Source: Phytophthora colocasiae
Lineage: Eukaryota; Oomycota; Peronosporomycetes; Peronosporales; Peronosporaceae
Assembly (NCBI GenBank): GCA_018806915.1
Contig: JAGKQI010000100.1
Coordinates: 2,356,001-2,420,000 of the forward strand
Direction: 5' to 3'
DNA length: 64,000 bases
Numbering within the stretch: position 1 is the stretch's first letter; each line of letters opens with the position of its first letter. The notes below the pieces were generated by a model. It did no database searches, had not been told where the DNA came from, and saw only the letters and a list, made by a program, of their open reading frames with translations. This document shows, piece by piece, positions 11,380 through 22,740 of the stretch. The position numbers and the translations under genes are program-made.

Positions 11380-13443
11380 ATGAAGAAGTTGGTTCCTGGT
11401 AGTATGATGCCGACCGAAGCGAAGACTAACGCTGCCGTTTGTCCACTGACAGTGCCGTTGCAGGCCGCGTACGACGTGTTATGTCACGACCGGGTGATTG
11501 TCAGTGCTGTGTGGCGCATTCCAGTACCTGTGCTCTACTTTTGCGCGTTCGTGTCGATGCTGTTCGCCCACATCCCAGCCACCAACATGTACGATCAGGG
11601 CTACGCGGTGTCATCGACGCTGGCGACGTCAGGCAGCGACACCGTCACGAAGGACTCGAGTATCAAGTTCTACAACGTCGGCGATATCTCGGAAGCTTTC
11701 GACTGGCTGACGGACACGTTTGTTCCCTCCGTCTTCGTCACGGACGACTACAACGGCAAAGCGCTCGCCAGGGACCAGTGGGGGCGTGTGGCCTCGTTCA
11801 ACAAGGTACTGGGCGCCGTCAACTTTCAAGTGACACGGAAGGCAGTTCACGAGTGCATCACACAACCATTTCTAGCTAACTTGTATCCCAACTGCTATGA
11901 TGAATCGGACACCAAGACTGAGCAGCGTTTGATCAGCTTCGACACGAACGCGACCGAAGCGGCCGGCAAGATCACTGCGTTGAAAGCTGCTGGGAATTGG
12001 CTCGACTTCTCCACAGACGAGCTCCTGATCACCATCGTCACGTACAACGGCGAGCTAGAGGGCTACGCCGTCACGGAGATGAGTCTCGCGTTCTCGGAAG
12101 GAGGCTCCGTCCAGCCCAGTTCGTCCACAACACCCGCTCTCTCCAACCCGTACAGCGCGTCAGTCACAACTGCCGCCGACGTCGTCGTTTTGGTCTTCTT
12201 TTTGTCGGCTCTAGCTTCGCAGCTTCGTAGAATGCATCGTCACCGCCACACAGGCCTCCGCAACGTCATCTGCGGCGACATCTGGGTCGTCATCGAGCAC
12301 GCGTCTACTGCGGCGGTAGTCGCGTTCTACGTTGTGTGGTTCTCCATCGTTCTACTGATGTTTCAAAAGGAATTCCGGAACAACCTGGCGTCGCTGGTCG
12401 TCGGCGGCAAGAACTGGGCAGCCGACACTGAAGCGCGAGATCGTTTGTACGCGGTGATCAACATGCTCAAGGCGGTGGCAAAACTGACGGTGGCGTTGCG
12501 CTTGATTGCCACGTTGGCCATTTTCCTGCTGAGTCTCCGCATCCTCAAGCGTTTTCGTTTCCACCCGAGACTGAGTATTCTCACGCGTACAGTGGCCAAC
12601 GCGTTGCACCAGTTCGGTGCCTTCTTCGTCGTGTTCATTGTCATCTTCGTGACGTTCGCAGTGTCCGGTACAATTCTCTTTGGCGACCGAGTGGAAGGGT
12701 TTTCGTCCTTGGAGACTGCGATGGAGACGTGCATCAATATGCTCTTCGGGAACTTCGACTACACCTCTATCCAAGGTCTGTACGCTCCTGTGTGTATGTT
12801 CTACTACTGGGGCTACATGATCGTGGTGAGTCTCGTACTGCTGAATATGATGCTGGCTATTGTGCTGGATGCATATGCGGAAGTGAGCAGCGAGAGCTAC
12901 AAGATGTCGAACAGCAAGAGTTTAACAGTGACCCGTATCGGTGAGAACATGCTGTGGAGCTTCCTCTTGCTGGTGAATGACTGCACACGATGGAGACGGA
13001 ATGGTTCTGCCAAGACTGCACCTCGGATGAAGGGGACTTCCCATGTGAATTTTAATGAACTGGGGCATAAGGATGTCGTCTTCCGCGGTCGAATTCGCTG
13101 TGGTCTTCTGGAGTGTCGACTTAGTGCAATGCTCAAACAGAAGCCGTCAGCAGCATTGACCTCAAGCGTACTAATGGAGATGTTCCCGTCTGCAGGTATC
13201 CAAGAGAGTGAAGCGAGGGCAACGCTCGAGCACATCGTCGATGGATTTTCTAGCGAGGAAACGCCAGCTCAAAGGGAAGAAGCTGAAAGTGATGGAGAGG
13301 CGGTTGTTCATCCAGCACCTGAGACTTTAGGACCTACCACAGCCGATACAAGCCCAGACCTCGGACAATTGGCAGCCCAGTTAGCTGCACTAGAGCAGAA
13401 GCTTGACCTCTTGCTAGGACAGAAAGTCCTGCGCGGATGTTAA
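11380..13443 (+). CDS. Polycystin (PKD2/TRPP)-like cation channel
   Basis: An intact 687-residue protein from the ATG at 11380; a longer frame begins at GTG. The layout matches the polycystin channel family. There is a first membrane helix at about 46-66, then a roughly 200-residue extracellular domain (the TOP/polycystin domain position) with two Cys. A cluster of five further helices (about 265-500) follows, with a re-entrant pore segment before the last helix (CINMLFGNFDY). The last helix ends NMMLAIVLDAY, like other TRPP channels. A short C-terminal coiled coil (AAQLAALEQKLDLLL) could drive oligomerisation, as in PKD2. Such channels carry Ca2+ in cilia and flagella. The stop overlaps the stop of the convergent gene at 13440 by four bases. 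Confidence 0.8.
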   Translation: MKKLVPGSMMPTEAKTNAAVCPLTVPLQAAYDVLCHDRVIVSAVWRIPVPVLYFCAFVSMLFAHIPATNMYDQGYAVSSTLATSGSDTVTKDSSIKFYNVGDISEAFDWLTDTFVPSVFVTDDYNGKALARDQWGRVASFNKVLGAVNFQVTRKAVHECITQPFLANLYPNCYDESDTKTEQRLISFDTNATEAAGKITALKAAGNWLDFSTDELLITIVTYNGELEGYAVTEMSLAFSEGGSVQPSSSTTPALSNPYSASVTTAADVVVLVFFLSALASQLRRMHRHRHTGLRNVICGDIWVVIEHASTAAVVAFYVVWFSIVLLMFQKEFRNNLASLVVGGKNWAADTEARDRLYAVINMLKAVAKLTVALRLIATLAIFLLSLRILKRFRFHPRLSILTRTVANALHQFGAFFVVFIVIFVTFAVSGTILFGDRVEGFSSLETAMETCINMLFGNFDYTSIQGLYAPVCMFYYWGYMIVVSLVLLNMMLAIVLDAYAEVSSESYKMSNSKSLTVTRIGENMLWSFLLLVNDCTRWRRNGSAKTAPRMKGTSHVNFNELGHKDVVFRGRIRCGLLECRLSAMLKQKPSAALTSSVLMEMFPSAGIQESEARATLEHIVDGFSSEETPAQREEAESDGEAVVHPAPETLGPTTADTSPDLGQLAAQLAALEQKLDLLLGQKVLRGC

Positions 13444-16400
13444 TTGCCATTAACCTTCTGTGCTGTTTCTTCCTCCTCTTCTTCAGGTGCGGCGTATTTG
13501 GCTCGAGCGTCCAGTAAACTCTTGAAACGCGTGTACAACCTCGAGATCCGCTTCCTCTCAGCTCGTTCAGGATCAAAGAACATCGCAGCCGACTCATTCG
13601 CGAGTGTAACTTGACTGCTTTTCCGAGTCACCACTGCTTGTGTTGATGCTCTTCGCTTTGGAGTTGTCACTGCGACTCGATTTGAGCCCGAAGAAGGTGC
13701 AGTTGTAGCCATGACAGACGCGCAATAGGCAGCACGTTGCAGTTTCTGCCTGAAATGCTGTCGTTTGGCCATCGGTTCTACTGGGGCTTTTGCTACGTAC
13801 ACAGACACTCGCTCAATGTGTAGAATGGCGCGTCCTTGGCATTGAATCCGGACGAATCGACCTCGAGACTTGGGTGGAGCTTCCCACTGGACCAAAGGAC
13901 CCATTGAGTCCGAGACGTTTAAGGAAGTCACACAACTCGCAACGATATCGTCGCAGTCCCGACCCACCCCAGTCTTCATTGATACACTGATGTGCAGAGG
14001 ATACATCCCTGTAGTGTGTCGCCCTGGAGCTGCGTACAAATGACTCACTTCGTCCCTCAAGTATACCTTAACGGAGTGGACTTGAACGTAATTACCCAGA
14101 TCAATCTCCCACCACGGCTGGAACTCCACCTTTGTGTGGGCAGATCGATTTGTATCGGGGTCTAAGGCGTTCTGCGCCTTCATACTGAAGACGGTGGAGG
14201 ATTGATGGACGCGTTTGTTGCTTGCGATATCCTCGAGGCTGTCGGCATCTCGAACGGAGGGACTTTGATGCCATTGATTCACGATTGAATTGAAGATCAT
14301 TCGGCCCACATCGTCAACGGTAGCTGCTGTTGTCGTGTGTAATTCCAAACCTTTGGCTGCCTCTTGCTCGTGAGTTAGGATCTCATTGCACAGGAGACAG
14401 ACACTGGCTGTTCCGTACAAAACTGACGGGGAGTTGAACTTCTTGGAGTCCTGGATGACGCCCCATTGTCGACGCAGTTCGAAGACGCGTTTCATGACGA
14501 CGACACCAGGAAGACTCGAGCGTAGGAATCTCCGCTCACACAGAGCGCAGGACGCTCGAGTGAGTTTGGAATGATCTTGTGGCGTGGGTTTCCTGGACAA
14601 ATAGATCGGAGAGGAGGAAGGTCGAGGTTTCGTGCGTGTAATTGGACGCACGTCTTGCACAGAATCAACACTGGGAACTGAATCTGCAGCTTTTTCAAAG
14701 TGCAGCATTTTCCCTCCATAGCTCATCGTTACCCAACCTGGCGTTGTGGCACTAGACGGACGTTTTTCCACTTGTCCAGAATCGACCATTGCTTTAACGA
14801 TGTGGCATTCCGTCAGCCCTTTGTTGTCACTCCCCTGTGATACGATAACTTCGCACTCGTTATCGTTAGATAAGGGTGGATCCTCAGTTTTAACGTGTAA
14901 AAGCGCTTCCTCAACGTTTTTAGTGATGACCCCCACTAAGAACGGAGACGCGTAGTTGCTTTCCTCGTCTGTGTCAACTTGTCGCTGTTGGTCGTTAAAT
15001 ACTGGACCCATGTCTCGAACTGTTAGAAATTCACCACGTAAACACTTGTCCAACACGTGACAGCTCCACGTTGTCCCAAATCGCCCTCGACAATGCTCCA
15101 GAAGAGATTTTTTCACATCCAGAGCGTCCGTGAGTTGTCTGTGGTGTTTCAGTTGAACCTCGTGAGAAAAAGCTGCAAAACTGGAGTCTTGAGGTGATGA
15201 AAAGTGGAGGATTCGAAGCTTCAGTAGACGATCACAGAAGTACAGGGCAATCTCTAGAAAACAAAGTTAGTTTGTCATATCAACAAAATAAAAACAAGTG
15301 GCGTACTGCGTTACCAGGATTTGCGTCTAACCGATAAACTGTGAGCTCGCATTGATAATAAATTGCAGTCCACCGAGTCTCATAGGCACTTAAACACCAC
15401 TGAAGCTGCTGTGAAAATCTGCAAAGAGAACAAAATTAGGAACCAGTAAAACAAATACATGTAAAGCCGATTATTACCCGCTTTCTACAAGTTCAGATTG
15501 TAGAGAATTCGCTTCACGGATTAACGTTAACGCTCGTCTTGCACATACAGAACCAATTCTTGCCAGTCGTTCCAACCTCATTTCCGTAAGAGCCAACTAA
15601 GTCCACCATACGAAGGTCAGAAATAAGGAGGGGGGGGGGGATTGTGCAGTCAACGTGGACGTACACCAGAAATATGAGTCGACAGCCCGTGAGTAGAGCA
15701 CAAACGCGACAGGATCGTGAAGTAATTCACCAAAGTATTAAAAAATCGCCACAGTTGAATGGTTAGCGAGTCCGTAGAGTCTAGTTTTTCCTTCATTTGA
15801 CCTGCGAATGACGCAGCCCAGCGATAAAACCCTTCTGCACTCCGCCACGATAACTCAGCATGTTGCATTCGGGGCCAAGACGCTATCGTAAGCGGTTTCC
15901 CACCTTGGAGGATCTGACTTTCGGCATGTAGAGCGTATAATTGAGCCATTGTGCACAATGTAAGTACCAACTCCACTGGTAAACAGAATTGAGCGCAATT
16001 CTGTTTAATCAAGCGGTCGTTGAGTAGGTTGACGTCTCCAAACCCGTAAAATAACGGAGGAAACATAGTGAGAAGAGGTGGTAGTGGTGTAGAATTCGAG
16101 CCCCTTGTCGAGTGATAACGCTGAATTGAGAGTATCAGGGGAAGATATTCATCCAAGAGCTCCAGTACTTCCCAACAATTATCTGGGTCAGGCGAAGTTA
16201 CTGGCAACTCCCTGATCTTTAGTCGTATCTGCGACAGTAAACAGTAATAAGCTACTACGTAGTACGAAGTATACACCATTGAATTGCTCACCTGCATCCG
16301 AAGATCAGCGAATTTGTAGGAGTCAAAGTACAATTTGCTCAGTTGTTTCTGGCAACAAAACGAGCGTTAGACGACTGTAATAACAGCTGCAATGGCTTCA

Positions 16401-16495
16401 CAGACCTCAACTTCTGCTTCTTCTTGGTCAGGTAGACGATACACAGGGAGACTTCCACACCATAGGCGCGTGTGTACCCACGTCGGAGACACCAT
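13440..16495 (-). CDS. F5/8 type C (discoidin) domain protein, six exons
   Basis: The minus-strand exons are 16495..16406, 16348..16292, 16228..15665, 15596..15478, 15418..15315 and 15253..13440, giving 915 residues from an ATG at 16495. Introns are 57, 63, 68, 61 and 59 nt. The 63-nt intron (16229..16291) keeps the frame if retained. The N-terminal third is helical and unrecognised. Two CxxC pairs (CALC and CLLC, about residues 546-600) look like a zinc site. Residues about 640-800 form an F5/8 type C beta-sandwich, with a WWEIDLG core and matching hydrophobic strands. This fold binds sugars or phospholipids and also occurs in ciliary proteins. No signal peptide is seen, so an intracellular role is likely. 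The fourth-exon boundary lies next to a 12-G tract. Confidence 0.65.
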
Positions 16496-16620
16496 AAAAA
16501 TACCTACACCAACTTAGGTCGTGGACAGGTAGGGCAAAAAATGCAAATGCTCATATTAATTCCAAGTAATAGGTAGGTAAAAGGTGATAAACTTTAGTTG
16601 ATATTACCAATGTCTTACGT

Positions 16621-17001
16621 CTAGCTTCGTGGAGTCAATATTTGTTGTCGTGGGAGGTTAGGAAGATATTCAATCTGCTCAGATTCAAACCCCAAGCGCC
16701 TAAGCACTCGGTTTAGCGCTTCACCCATCAATTTTCCAATCAGATGAATGCCTAAACAAGAAATGATAGTGATTTCGAAATGAAACCTGCAGGTTAGCAA
16801 AGTTTGGCGACATCGCCTGTGTTTCACCGAAGTAAACGTCATTCATGTTGTGTGAAACATTATTGCAGTGTGTATTCTCCACACTAGCAGCAGGTACTGT
16901 AGTCCTGGTCGTCTCTCCAACTTCTAGCAACATCCCGGTTAGACAGGAACAGCAGGAGCTTCCACTCCAACTCGTTTCGAAATGCTTTTCGCCTATTGAC
17001 T
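16621..17001 (-). pseudogene. 3' remnant of a LINE-like reverse transcriptase ORF, cut by the chromovirus
   Basis: In more than one frame the minus strand encodes pieces that match the C-terminal part of the reverse transcriptase fragment at 23338-24240. Examples are ELEWKLLLF against KLSWRLLLF, and RRLGFE against QQLGFE. Stops and frameshifts show decay. It continues on the other side of the retrotransposon at 23082, so both parts were one copy before the insertion. It lies 125 bases upstream of the F5/8C gene start. Confidence 0.6.
16997..17001. repeat. Left target-site duplication (TGACT)
   Basis: The five bases TGACT directly abut the left LTR and recur directly after the right LTR at 23082-23086. 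This is the expected 5-bp duplication of Ty3/gypsy integration. Confidence 0.9.
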
Positions 17002-17342
17002 TGTTGCAAAATATGGTGGCACCCACTCCTGAAGAAGACGTTAGGATGACCACCAGATCCTTTAAGCTGAGGAAGCTACGTTGAATGCAGGAACGAAGCA
17101 AGGATGAGGACAGTATTGCTCTGTTATCGTGTTTTTTCAGAGTGATGAAGAGGCAACTTTGGCAGTCGTTTTGAAACTACTACCAGTGCCTGCTAGTTAT
17201 AGAACTATGTAGATATGCAGACTGTGAAACCTCACAGCTTTCTCTCACCTTCTCGATTCCTGGCAAACGTTTTCTCCTGCCAATTTCGGCTACTATGAAA
17301 GTATCTTGCCCATACTGATCAAACATAGACCAATTGGTAACA
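17002..17342 (-). repeat. 3' LTR of the chromovirus
   Basis: A 341-bp direct repeat that matches 22741-23081 with no difference I can see. On the element's strand it begins TGTTACC and ends TTGCAACA. The pol stop lies 20 bases upstream at 17363. Confidence 0.95.
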
Positions 17343-17362
17343 CGACCTCCCTTGGAAGAGAC

Positions 17363-20300
17363 CTACGTCGTGTGGAAAGGAGACACACTTCGATGAATTG
17401 TCATGGTAGATAATCCGCCCGCCCAGGAACCTGCTTGGTCGTCGTGAGTAACGTATAGTATACCAGCACGTTTTCCTTGCAATCGTTTGGAACCCCGCGG
17501 GTTCATTCCATTTAGTCGCCTTAGAAATCCCTTGATCAGACCAGGTACCGACTGTAAATTAGCCACTGGTTCCCAAGTGTAGTCATCGCTCGAACCGACC
17601 CACTTGCACTTGTATTCATCCAGCCCTTCCTTACTTAGTCGATGCTCCACAATATCCTCGATCAAATGTCCTTCGTCTCCGTCCTTCAATCGCACTGTAG
17701 GTACAACATTTCGTCGAGATTGAGAATCGTCTTTCCGAAAAGGCTTTAGATTCATAGTGTGAAATACCGGGTATAGCGTTACTTGCGATGGTAAATTCAA
17801 TCGATATGAGGTACCCCCATGTTGTTTTTCAACTACTTCGTACGGTCCAATCCATTTGGGTGCCAATTTCCGCTTGAGTGCACCAGCATTTTCCACACTC
17901 AAATTTCTTGTAGATACAAGTACCATATCCCCTAGCTGGAAGGTTTGATCACGCCTTCCTTTGTCAAACTGTAACTTCATATTTCGCGCAACGTCGCGGA
18001 TTTTTGCGAAGCTCACGCAGAATTTTTCCATATGCAAAAGGAAAGTCGTGGATGCGTCCTTCGCCTTTTCTGGAGTTAGAACTTCATTGTGCACCGGCAT
18101 CGGAGGATTGTATCCTAAGTCAGCGAAAAATGGTGTCATTTGAATACTGGCTTGATAATGCCTGTTGTATGCAAACTCGGCCAATGCCAAGTAGTCTGCC
18201 CAATCGTTCTTGTATCCACTCGCGTAGCTCCTAAGATAAGAAGCCAAAATCGCGTTGATACGCTCTACTTGTCCGTCCGTTCTCTGCTGATATGCAGCAG
18301 CCATCCTCAACTTGGTGCCGGTTAACCTAGCACATTCCTGCCAGAACTTCGAAGTAAACTTAGAATCTCTATCAGAAGTGATGTCGCGTGGAATCCCATG
18401 ATATCGCACGTAGTGGTTTAGGAACAGTGAAGCGAATTCCTCTGCTGAGATTGTCGTATTCGTTTCAATAAAATGCGCCCGTTTTGTTAGACGATCGGCA
18501 ATCACAACAACCGCATCATTTCCCTTCTTATTTTTCGGAAGTCCAGTAACAAAATCCATTCCGATAGATTCCCACCTTGCTGTTGCTACTTCCAGTGGAC
18601 GCAAACACCCAGGTGCCTTTCCTGTTCTCCCTTTACTTCGCTGACAAGCCTGACAAGTCTTGACGTATTGTGTAATCTTCCGCGCCATGTTACGCCAATA
18701 AAATCTCTCTTGAACGGCATGAATCGTTTTTTCAATTCCTGGGTGACCACTAAGAGCACTATCATGCAGCTCCCACAGAATGGCATTTTGGATTTCAATA
18801 CTCTCAGCTGGTATCCACACGCGAGAGGCACCATTCATGTCGTAGTAAATCATATCCTCGATTTCAGAATAGCGAAAACGTTCGGCATGAGAAACATTCG
18901 GCTTCTGCTTGTTCTTCAAGCTGTGTAACACTTCTTTCTGAGTGTCTTGAGCTCTGCGAACTTGATCCATCAACGATAGCGGTGCTAATTGTTTCACTGC
19001 GTACAGTTGCTTATTTTTCTGGCCCAGGAAATCAATTTCAAAATCGCTGCGTCTACTAAGGGCGTCTGCTACTGTGTTTGTCTCGCCCGGAATATAGCTG
19101 AATTTCAAATTATAATCTGCGAGTTGATCGTACCAGCGGCAGATACGGCGATTAATACTTTTTTGCGTTAGGACTTTCTCTAATGAACGGTGATCGGTCT
19201 CCACAGTGCACCCTCCATCAATAAGGTACACACGCCAAATATTCAAGCAGTGGATAATTGCTAACATCTCCTGTTCGTGAGTAGGATAATTTAGTTCGGC
19301 TGATGTGAGTTTTCTTCCCGTAAAAGCTATGGGGTGTTCGATGCCAGAACTTGTATTTCGTTGTTGCTGCTCGACCTCCTCTGAACAGGATGACATCTGA
19401 AAAAGAACACCTCCTATGGCAAACCGGGAAGCATCCGTTCGAATACGAAAGGGACGAGAAAAATCAGGAAGTGCCAACACCGGCGTTTGAGATAACGCCA
19501 TTTTGAGCTTGTCAAAAGCTGCCTGTGCCACTGGGGTCCAGACGAGGACTTTTGCCTTCGATTTTACTAAATTGAATAATGGAGCACTGATCTCGGAGTA
19601 GTGACTGCAGAATCGCTGGACGTAAACCGTCGTGCCCAAGAATGACTGTAAATCTTTAACGCTGCGAGGAGTAGGCCAGTCTCGAATCACTGCCACTTTA
19701 TCAGGGTCGATCCTGACACCTCGAACGCCTACGAAATCGCCCAGACAAGGGATTTCGTGGCTGCATATAGTTGACTTAGCTAGTTTCAGGTACAGTTGCC
19801 GTTCTTGGCAACGTCGAAAGACACGTTCGACAGCTTCTAAATGCATTTTGACGTCTGTCCCGCGAGTAAACACGTAGATATCATCAAAATATGTTGCCAC
19901 TGTGTCTGCCAAATCCTTAAAAATCCCAGCTACAATACGATTAAAAGTTGCAGGGGCATTACTTAAACCCATAGGTACAGCAATGTACTCGAAAAGACCG
20001 TCCGGAGTTTGAAACGCTGTTAACGGAATATCCTTTTCTCTCATGCGTATCTGGTAATAACCGGACAACAAGTCAAAACAACTGAACCAGCAGCATCCAG
20101 CCATCCGATCTAAAATGTTATCTTTCCTTGGCATAGGCGTTGATTGTCGTATCGTGTGTTCATTCATCGCGCGGTAGTCATGCACAATACGCCACCCCAC
20201 CGGCTTCCTAATGCAGAAAGTCGGTGCACCATGAGGTGAAATGCTAGGTCGAATAAGTCCAGCAGCAAGCATCTCTCTTAACCATTCACGCAAAATTTTA

Positions 20301-21374
20301 GTTTGTTCAGGGCTTAATCGCCACTGCGGACGGAAAATAGCACCATGACCAGGGTTTAATTCCATTTCGTGTTCTCCGTGAACCGGGGGCCCTTTAGGTA
20401 GTTGTGTACGGAATATTTTTTCGTACTTCTTGATCAAGGGGTATGCCGGGTTCGATTTGAACGAGTCCTGATCCGTTGTTGCGTGACGCTTTGACTTTTC
20501 ACGCGTCTTGGTCCCGGTCGCATTCATATGCTGTTTGTTCGATACAATCTCATCAAGATACACCGGGAGAACTTCACTTCCATTTTGCCACGCTGTGTAA
20601 ATTGCATTGATCGTTTTCTGAGGTAATACTACCAAAAATTCGAAAGCCTTCTTTTTGACAATTCGTTTTGCTTGTTTCATCGAGATGTAACTGGTCATTC
20701 CATGCTTTTCGCTGAAGTGGAACTGCTTTTCAGTCAGACCTCGTAGTATATGCAGCTTGGTTGGCCGCTGTTGTCGTCGATTTTTGATTTTTAAGACAGG
20801 CGTTCGTAGTTCAATATCCTGTTGCCGCCGCACTGCCTTGTAAGGTGGTTTCTTACCATGTTTCACCACTAATTTGACAAAGTGATCGGTGTCGTACACT
20901 CTGTCGGTCGCCCAGTCAATTATGGGCTTCATTTTCCGTTTCCACGGAACTCCCATCATCAAGTCGCATCCATTAGGAATAAGGCACACATTGAAATCAA
21001 AATCAAATGCAGACATCTCATCCACGAAGATACTCAACGAAATGGTGCGATTCGGAATACTCTCCATCTTTCCATTTCCATACGTGACCGTGAAATTTCC
21101 TCGATCCACAACTAAATCCATTAATCCGTTTTGCCTCAAGAAATTTTCACTAACTCCACAGAAATCGGCCCCTTCATCGAAGAATGCAGAACCCCGGAAA
21201 ATCCCGTCATTGCAAACACAGCTAACCTTTTTAATTAGGTATCGGTTCCAGTCTGTTGCTGACGTTTGTTTCTCTGTGAAATATTTTATGTTGTCTGTCT
21301 TCCCTGGATCAAAAACCCAGAAATGAGACTGTCGTCGGCTGTGGTAGGTCCTGGGACGCCATCTCCAGAACCAG
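17363..21374 (-). CDS. pol: Chromovirus Pol polyprotein (protease, RT, RNase H, integrase, chromodomain)
   Basis: The frame is open from the gag stop (about 21374) to 17363. Its first ATG lies only well inside, near 21121, so upstream pol must be reached by recoding or reinitiation; it is in the +1 frame relative to gag. Protease: AFFDEGADFCGV, where DEG replaces the usual D(S/T)G. Reverse transcriptase: catalytic YFDD. RNase H: RTDAS and TDHRS with conserved acids. Integrase: an HHCC zinc domain (CQACQ), then the D, D, E catalytic acids. Chromodomain near the end: YKCKWVGSSDDYTWEP. The enzyme set copies the RNA and inserts the DNA; chromodomains steer integration to marked chromatin. No internal stop was found. 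Confidence 0.92.
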
Positions 21375-22709
21375 TTAGTTTAAATCAGCTTTGATTTTCG
21401 ACAGATCCGCCTGAATAGCTGTTAGCACTTCCCAAAGTTTGCTGTCAGATGATTGTGCCTGAGTTTCATGCGCCGAGGCGACATTGTTTCCAACTCTTTC
21501 GCGATTCAAAAGCCATTGCGGTTTCAATTCGGGGTGCAACGCCCAGCACTTATCTGCTGTGTGGCCTGTTTCAAGGCAGCGCGACGACGAGCAACGCTGA
21601 TTTGTTCGACTTCGTGGTTTTGGCTCCGGCAGTGTCGTTTTCTTGGTCGATTTTGTCGTGTTTTTTACCGTTTCACTGTCGTTTTCTTTCGGATTTAACC
21701 CTCTAGCTCCGTCAAGGAGATCACTAAGGGAGTCAAATTCACGCACTTGGAGAAGTTCGCGCAATTTAGACGATTTCAAGCCTTTTTTGAACAATATCAT
21801 TTTATACTGCTCAGAGACATCGTCCGTGTTACCAAGACGCACGAATTCCTCGATGTACATATCCAGCGACTTAGTTCCCTGTTTACAACCGAAGAAGCTC
21901 GCGACAAGGTCTTCTTCTTTTGCCTTGGTGACAAAGCGGTTGCGCATCCCTTTAATCATTGACGTCCATGTCCGAGGGCCTTTGTAATCGCGAAGCAACC
22001 AATGTTTTGCTTTGCCTCGCGTATGGTTCATCATGAGCTGGCCAACTCGAGAATCCACTTGGGGATTTTTGAAGTATAACCCATACGCTGCATACCAAGT
22101 CATCATATTTAAGGCGTATACCTCAATATCGTCGGAGTCGTCTCCGCCGTATACAGGTGTTTCCTTTTGTTTCAGACATTTCTCGACTTGTTTCTCCAGG
22201 TCCGCCGGTGAGAAAACATTCAAAGCTTCATCCGGCGCAGGCCCGGCGACGTCCCACTCAGGGTAAAGATCATCTGAGCCAAATACCAACGAGCCTGGCT
22301 CAATTTTGTTTACCATGTCTTTGAGAGTGTTGATGTTCTCAATAGCGAGACTCATCTCGTTTCTCAACTCCATTATTTGTGACGTTAGCATACCGACGCG
22401 GGTTTCAATCGTACTTAAGCGTACTTCCTTGTGCTGTGAAGCCGTTTGGGTTTGAGACGCAAGTTGTTGGAGTACCTGTTGGTTGTCCTTCATGATCTGA
22501 GCACTAGCCATGTGCTTCTCGTCACTCTTCAGTGCGTATTCTGCCATTCCCTCGGTTATTCCCACTTGATCAGCACTAAGCTTTTCGAGCTTGGTTTGCA
22601 TTGTATGGAACTCCGCCAGAAGGCCACGTAGCGATATTACTTCTTCAGCTGTAAGCGGAGGTACCAGCTCCGTTGAACTGGAACTTTCTTCCATGTGACT
22701 ATCACTCAT
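21375..22709 (-). CDS. gag: Chromovirus Gag (capsid and nucleocapsid)
   Basis: A 444-residue frame from the ATG at 22709; the longer frame begins at TTG inside the LTR boundary. The N-terminal 150 residues are predicted coiled coil. The centre matches the retrotransposon gag domain (ALNMMTWYAAYGLYF and following). Near the C-terminus a degenerate zinc knuckle, C-x4-C-x4-H-x4-C, replaces the standard C-x2-C-x4-H-x4-C. The stop TAA at 21377-21375 follows directly on a TTTAAAC sequence. Pol begins in the +1 frame at the same spot. Confidence 0.88.
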   Translation of the reverse strand: MSDSHMEESSSSTELVPPLTAEEVISLRGLLAEFHTMQTKLEKLSADQVGITEGMAEYALKSDEKHMASAQIMKDNQQVLQQLASQTQTASQHKEVRLSTIETRVGMLTSQIMELRNEMSLAIENINTLKDMVNKIEPGSLVFGSDDLYPEWDVAGPAPDEALNVFSPADLEKQVEKCLKQKETPVYGGDDSDDIEVYALNMMTWYAAYGLYFKNPQVDSRVGQLMMNHTRGKAKHWLLRDYKGPRTWTSMIKGMRNRFVTKAKEEDLVASFFGCKQGTKSLDMYIEEFVRLGNTDDVSEQYKMILFKKGLKSSKLRELLQVREFDSLSDLLDGARGLNPKENDSETVKNTTKSTKKTTLPEPKPRSRTNQRCSSSRCLETGHTADKCWALHPELKPQWLLNRERVGNNVASAHETQAQSSDSKLWEVLTAIQADLSKIKADLN

Positions 22710-22740
22710 TCTTGCTGTAGTTCCTTGACTAAGGCTACAA

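Noticed and set aside
21378..21384. TTTAAAC as a -1 frameshift heptamer between gag and pol
   Set aside because: It is in the right register, but the -1 frame closes after about 30 codons and pol is in the +1 frame.
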